From assembly GCA_021767245.1 (NCBI GenBank), contig JAASTO010000126.1:1-7551 (forward strand): 7,551 nucleotides of DNA, written 5' to 3'. Both the position numbers and the translations under genes were made by a program. The notes under the pieces are model-generated. The model saw nothing but the letters and a program-made list of their open reading frames with translations. It was not told the DNA's origin and did no database searches. Of the stretch, positions 6,590 to 7,551 are shown piece after piece. Origin of the DNA: Balneolaceae bacterium. Lineage in GTDB: Bacteria; Bacteroidota; Rhodothermia; Balneolales; Balneolaceae. The first letter of the stretch is position 1, and each line of letters opens with the position of its first letter.

Positions 6590-7551
6590 ATGAAGCATTT
6601 ATTCCGAACTGCAATACTCATTCTTCTTTTTGCAACTTCGGACTATTTGTATGCTCAAAATTTAGGATCGGTCATAGAAAATGCACCCAATCAGGAGGCT
6701 TTCTGGTCTGTGACGGTCCGTGATCATCAGGGCTATATTTTAGAGAAGCACAACTCTGACAAGGTGATCATCCCGGCATCCAATCAAAAGCTCGTAACAA
6801 CAGCGGCACTTCTGGATCATTTTGGAGCCGATTATCAGTTTGAAACGGTGATCTACGGTGATGGCAGTCTATCCGAGGGAACCTGGGATGGAGATCTTAT
6901 CATTGTGGGAAGCGGTGACCCCTCCATCAGTGGAGATCTGTATGACGGTAACCGGTATCATGTGTTTGAGAGTTATGTCAGGCAATTGAAAGAAGCAGGA
7001 ATTCAGCGTATAAACGGTAACCTGATCGCAGATGTGTCTTTGTTTGATGAGCAAGTGTACCCTAAAGGGTGGGACTGGTATGACTTCTCCTTTTACTATG
7101 CCGTTCAGATCAGCCCGCTTTCATTCAATAATAACACGGTGGATCTTGAGGTTTTTGCGGATGGGAATATCGGCGATATTCCAAGGATTACCTGGTTTCC
7201 GGATAGTACTGATTATGTGACCTTCATCAACCAACAGGTGATCACGCACCCGAATACAGAATACGATGAATATTATCGGAGAGAGTTGGGAGGTAATACC
7301 ATTACGCTTGGGAGTACGCTGCCTCAGGGATATTATGAAGATGAGTCACTTTCTGTGAATGACCCTCCGGGGTATTTTTTGCACTCATTCCGTAACTACA
7401 TGGCTGAGAATGGCATTGAGATAGAAGGAGAGTTGGAAGTATCATATGATGGGCTGCAGACATCCGGTATGGAGCCGCTTGCCATACACCGGTCATATCC
7501 AATGGGAAAACTGATCGAGTGGACGAATAAGGAAAGTGACAACTTCTACAT
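6590..7551 (+). CDS. dacB: D-Ala-D-Ala carboxypeptidase/endopeptidase, PBP4 type (peptidase S13), truncated by window edge
   Basis: Periplasmic penicillin-binding protein that removes the terminal D-alanine from, or cuts cross-links in, peptidoglycan. My translation from the ATG at 6590 gives 320 complete codons before the right edge. A signal peptide covers residues 1-22 (basic MKHLFR, hydrophobic AILILLFA, cleavage after YA). The SxxK active-site motif is SNQK, with nucleophile Ser64 and Lys67, in the S13-typical context IPASNQKLVTTAALLDHFG. GDPSIS then resembles the family's conserved GGGDPTL segment. The second motif, SDN (316-318), is followed by FY at the edge. The KTG motif and C-terminus should lie beyond the window. 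The large insertion between SxxK and SDN, over 240 residues, is what separates PBP4/S13 from the shorter PBP5 type. There is no clear Shine-Dalgarno; the start directly follows the ptsN-like stop, so translation is probably coupled. There is no lipobox, so it should be soluble or peripheral. Confidence 0.92.
   Translation, partial: MKHLFRTAILILLFATSDYLYAQNLGSVIENAPNQEAFWSVTVRDHQGYILEKHNSDKVIIPASNQKLVTTAALLDHFGADYQFETVIYGDGSLSEGTWDGDLIIVGSGDPSISGDLYDGNRYHVFESYVRQLKEAGIQRINGNLIADVSLFDEQVYPKGWDWYDFSFYYAVQISPLSFNNNTVDLEVFADGNIGDIPRITWFPDSTDYVTFINQQVITHPNTEYDEYYRRELGGNTITLGSTLPQGYYEDESLSVNDPPGYFLHSFRNYMAENGIEIEGELEVSYDGLQTSGMEPLAIHRSYPMGKLIEWTNKESDNFY

Noticed and set aside
6869..7502. Short open frames of 61 to 66 codons on both strands
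   Set aside because: They are shadows within the DacB-type coding region, which reads unbroken in its own frame to the window edge.
1..7551. An undescribed defence, mobile or biosynthetic system
   Set aside because: All six genes belong to known housekeeping or protease families, with no phage, toxin-antitoxin, transposase, repeat-array or secondary-metabolite signature.

Overview
The window looks like an ordinary, gene-dense stretch of a bacterial chromosome, probably from the Bacteroidota/Balneolota/Rhodothermota side of the tree. Three things suggest this: the protein flavour, a large exported tricorn-like protease with a TolB/PD40 propeller, and promoter and ribosome-site signals that range from clear to absent. 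This placement is an inference from a few proteins and not a firm identification. I see no insertion sequence, prophage, CRISPR array, tRNA or rRNA, and all six genes read without frameshifts.

Layout. Four genes point left (minus strand) and two point right (plus strand), away from a shared spacer at about 5933-6115. Reading the minus strand from right to left, the first gene encodes a 1048-residue secreted tricorn-type S41 protease (2786-5932). A GC-rich hairpin follows it at 2747-2771. Next comes a tight three-gene cluster: ccmB (heme exporter membrane subunit, 2011-2676), a holB-like gene (clamp-loader delta', 824-2005) and dapF (diaminopimelate epimerase, 1-821, last few codons off the left edge). 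The gaps inside this cluster are 5 and 2 bases, and the Shine-Dalgarno of each downstream gene lies in the end of the gene before it. Co-transcription and translational coupling are therefore likely.

On the plus strand, a ptsN-like EIIA gene (6116-6589) has a visible candidate promoter and a good ribosome site. It abuts a dacB-type D-Ala-D-Ala carboxypeptidase gene (6590 to the right edge, incomplete) with no base between stop and start.

How the genes fit together. dapF makes meso-diaminopimelate for peptidoglycan and lysine, and the DacB-type enzyme trims peptidoglycan in the periplasm, but the two lie in different transcription units. The ccmB-holB-dapF cluster mixes cytochrome c maturation, replication and cell-wall precursor synthesis, so it looks like a housekeeping operon without one shared pathway. 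The ptsN-dacB pair puts a phosphotransfer regulator next to a cell-wall enzyme, the most suggestive functional link here. I did not find a convincing undescribed system. The points worth a second look are modest: degenerate ATPase features in the delta' protein, a ccmB gene away from other ccm genes, the abutting EIIA-carboxypeptidase pair, and small inverted repeats in the two intergenic spacers.
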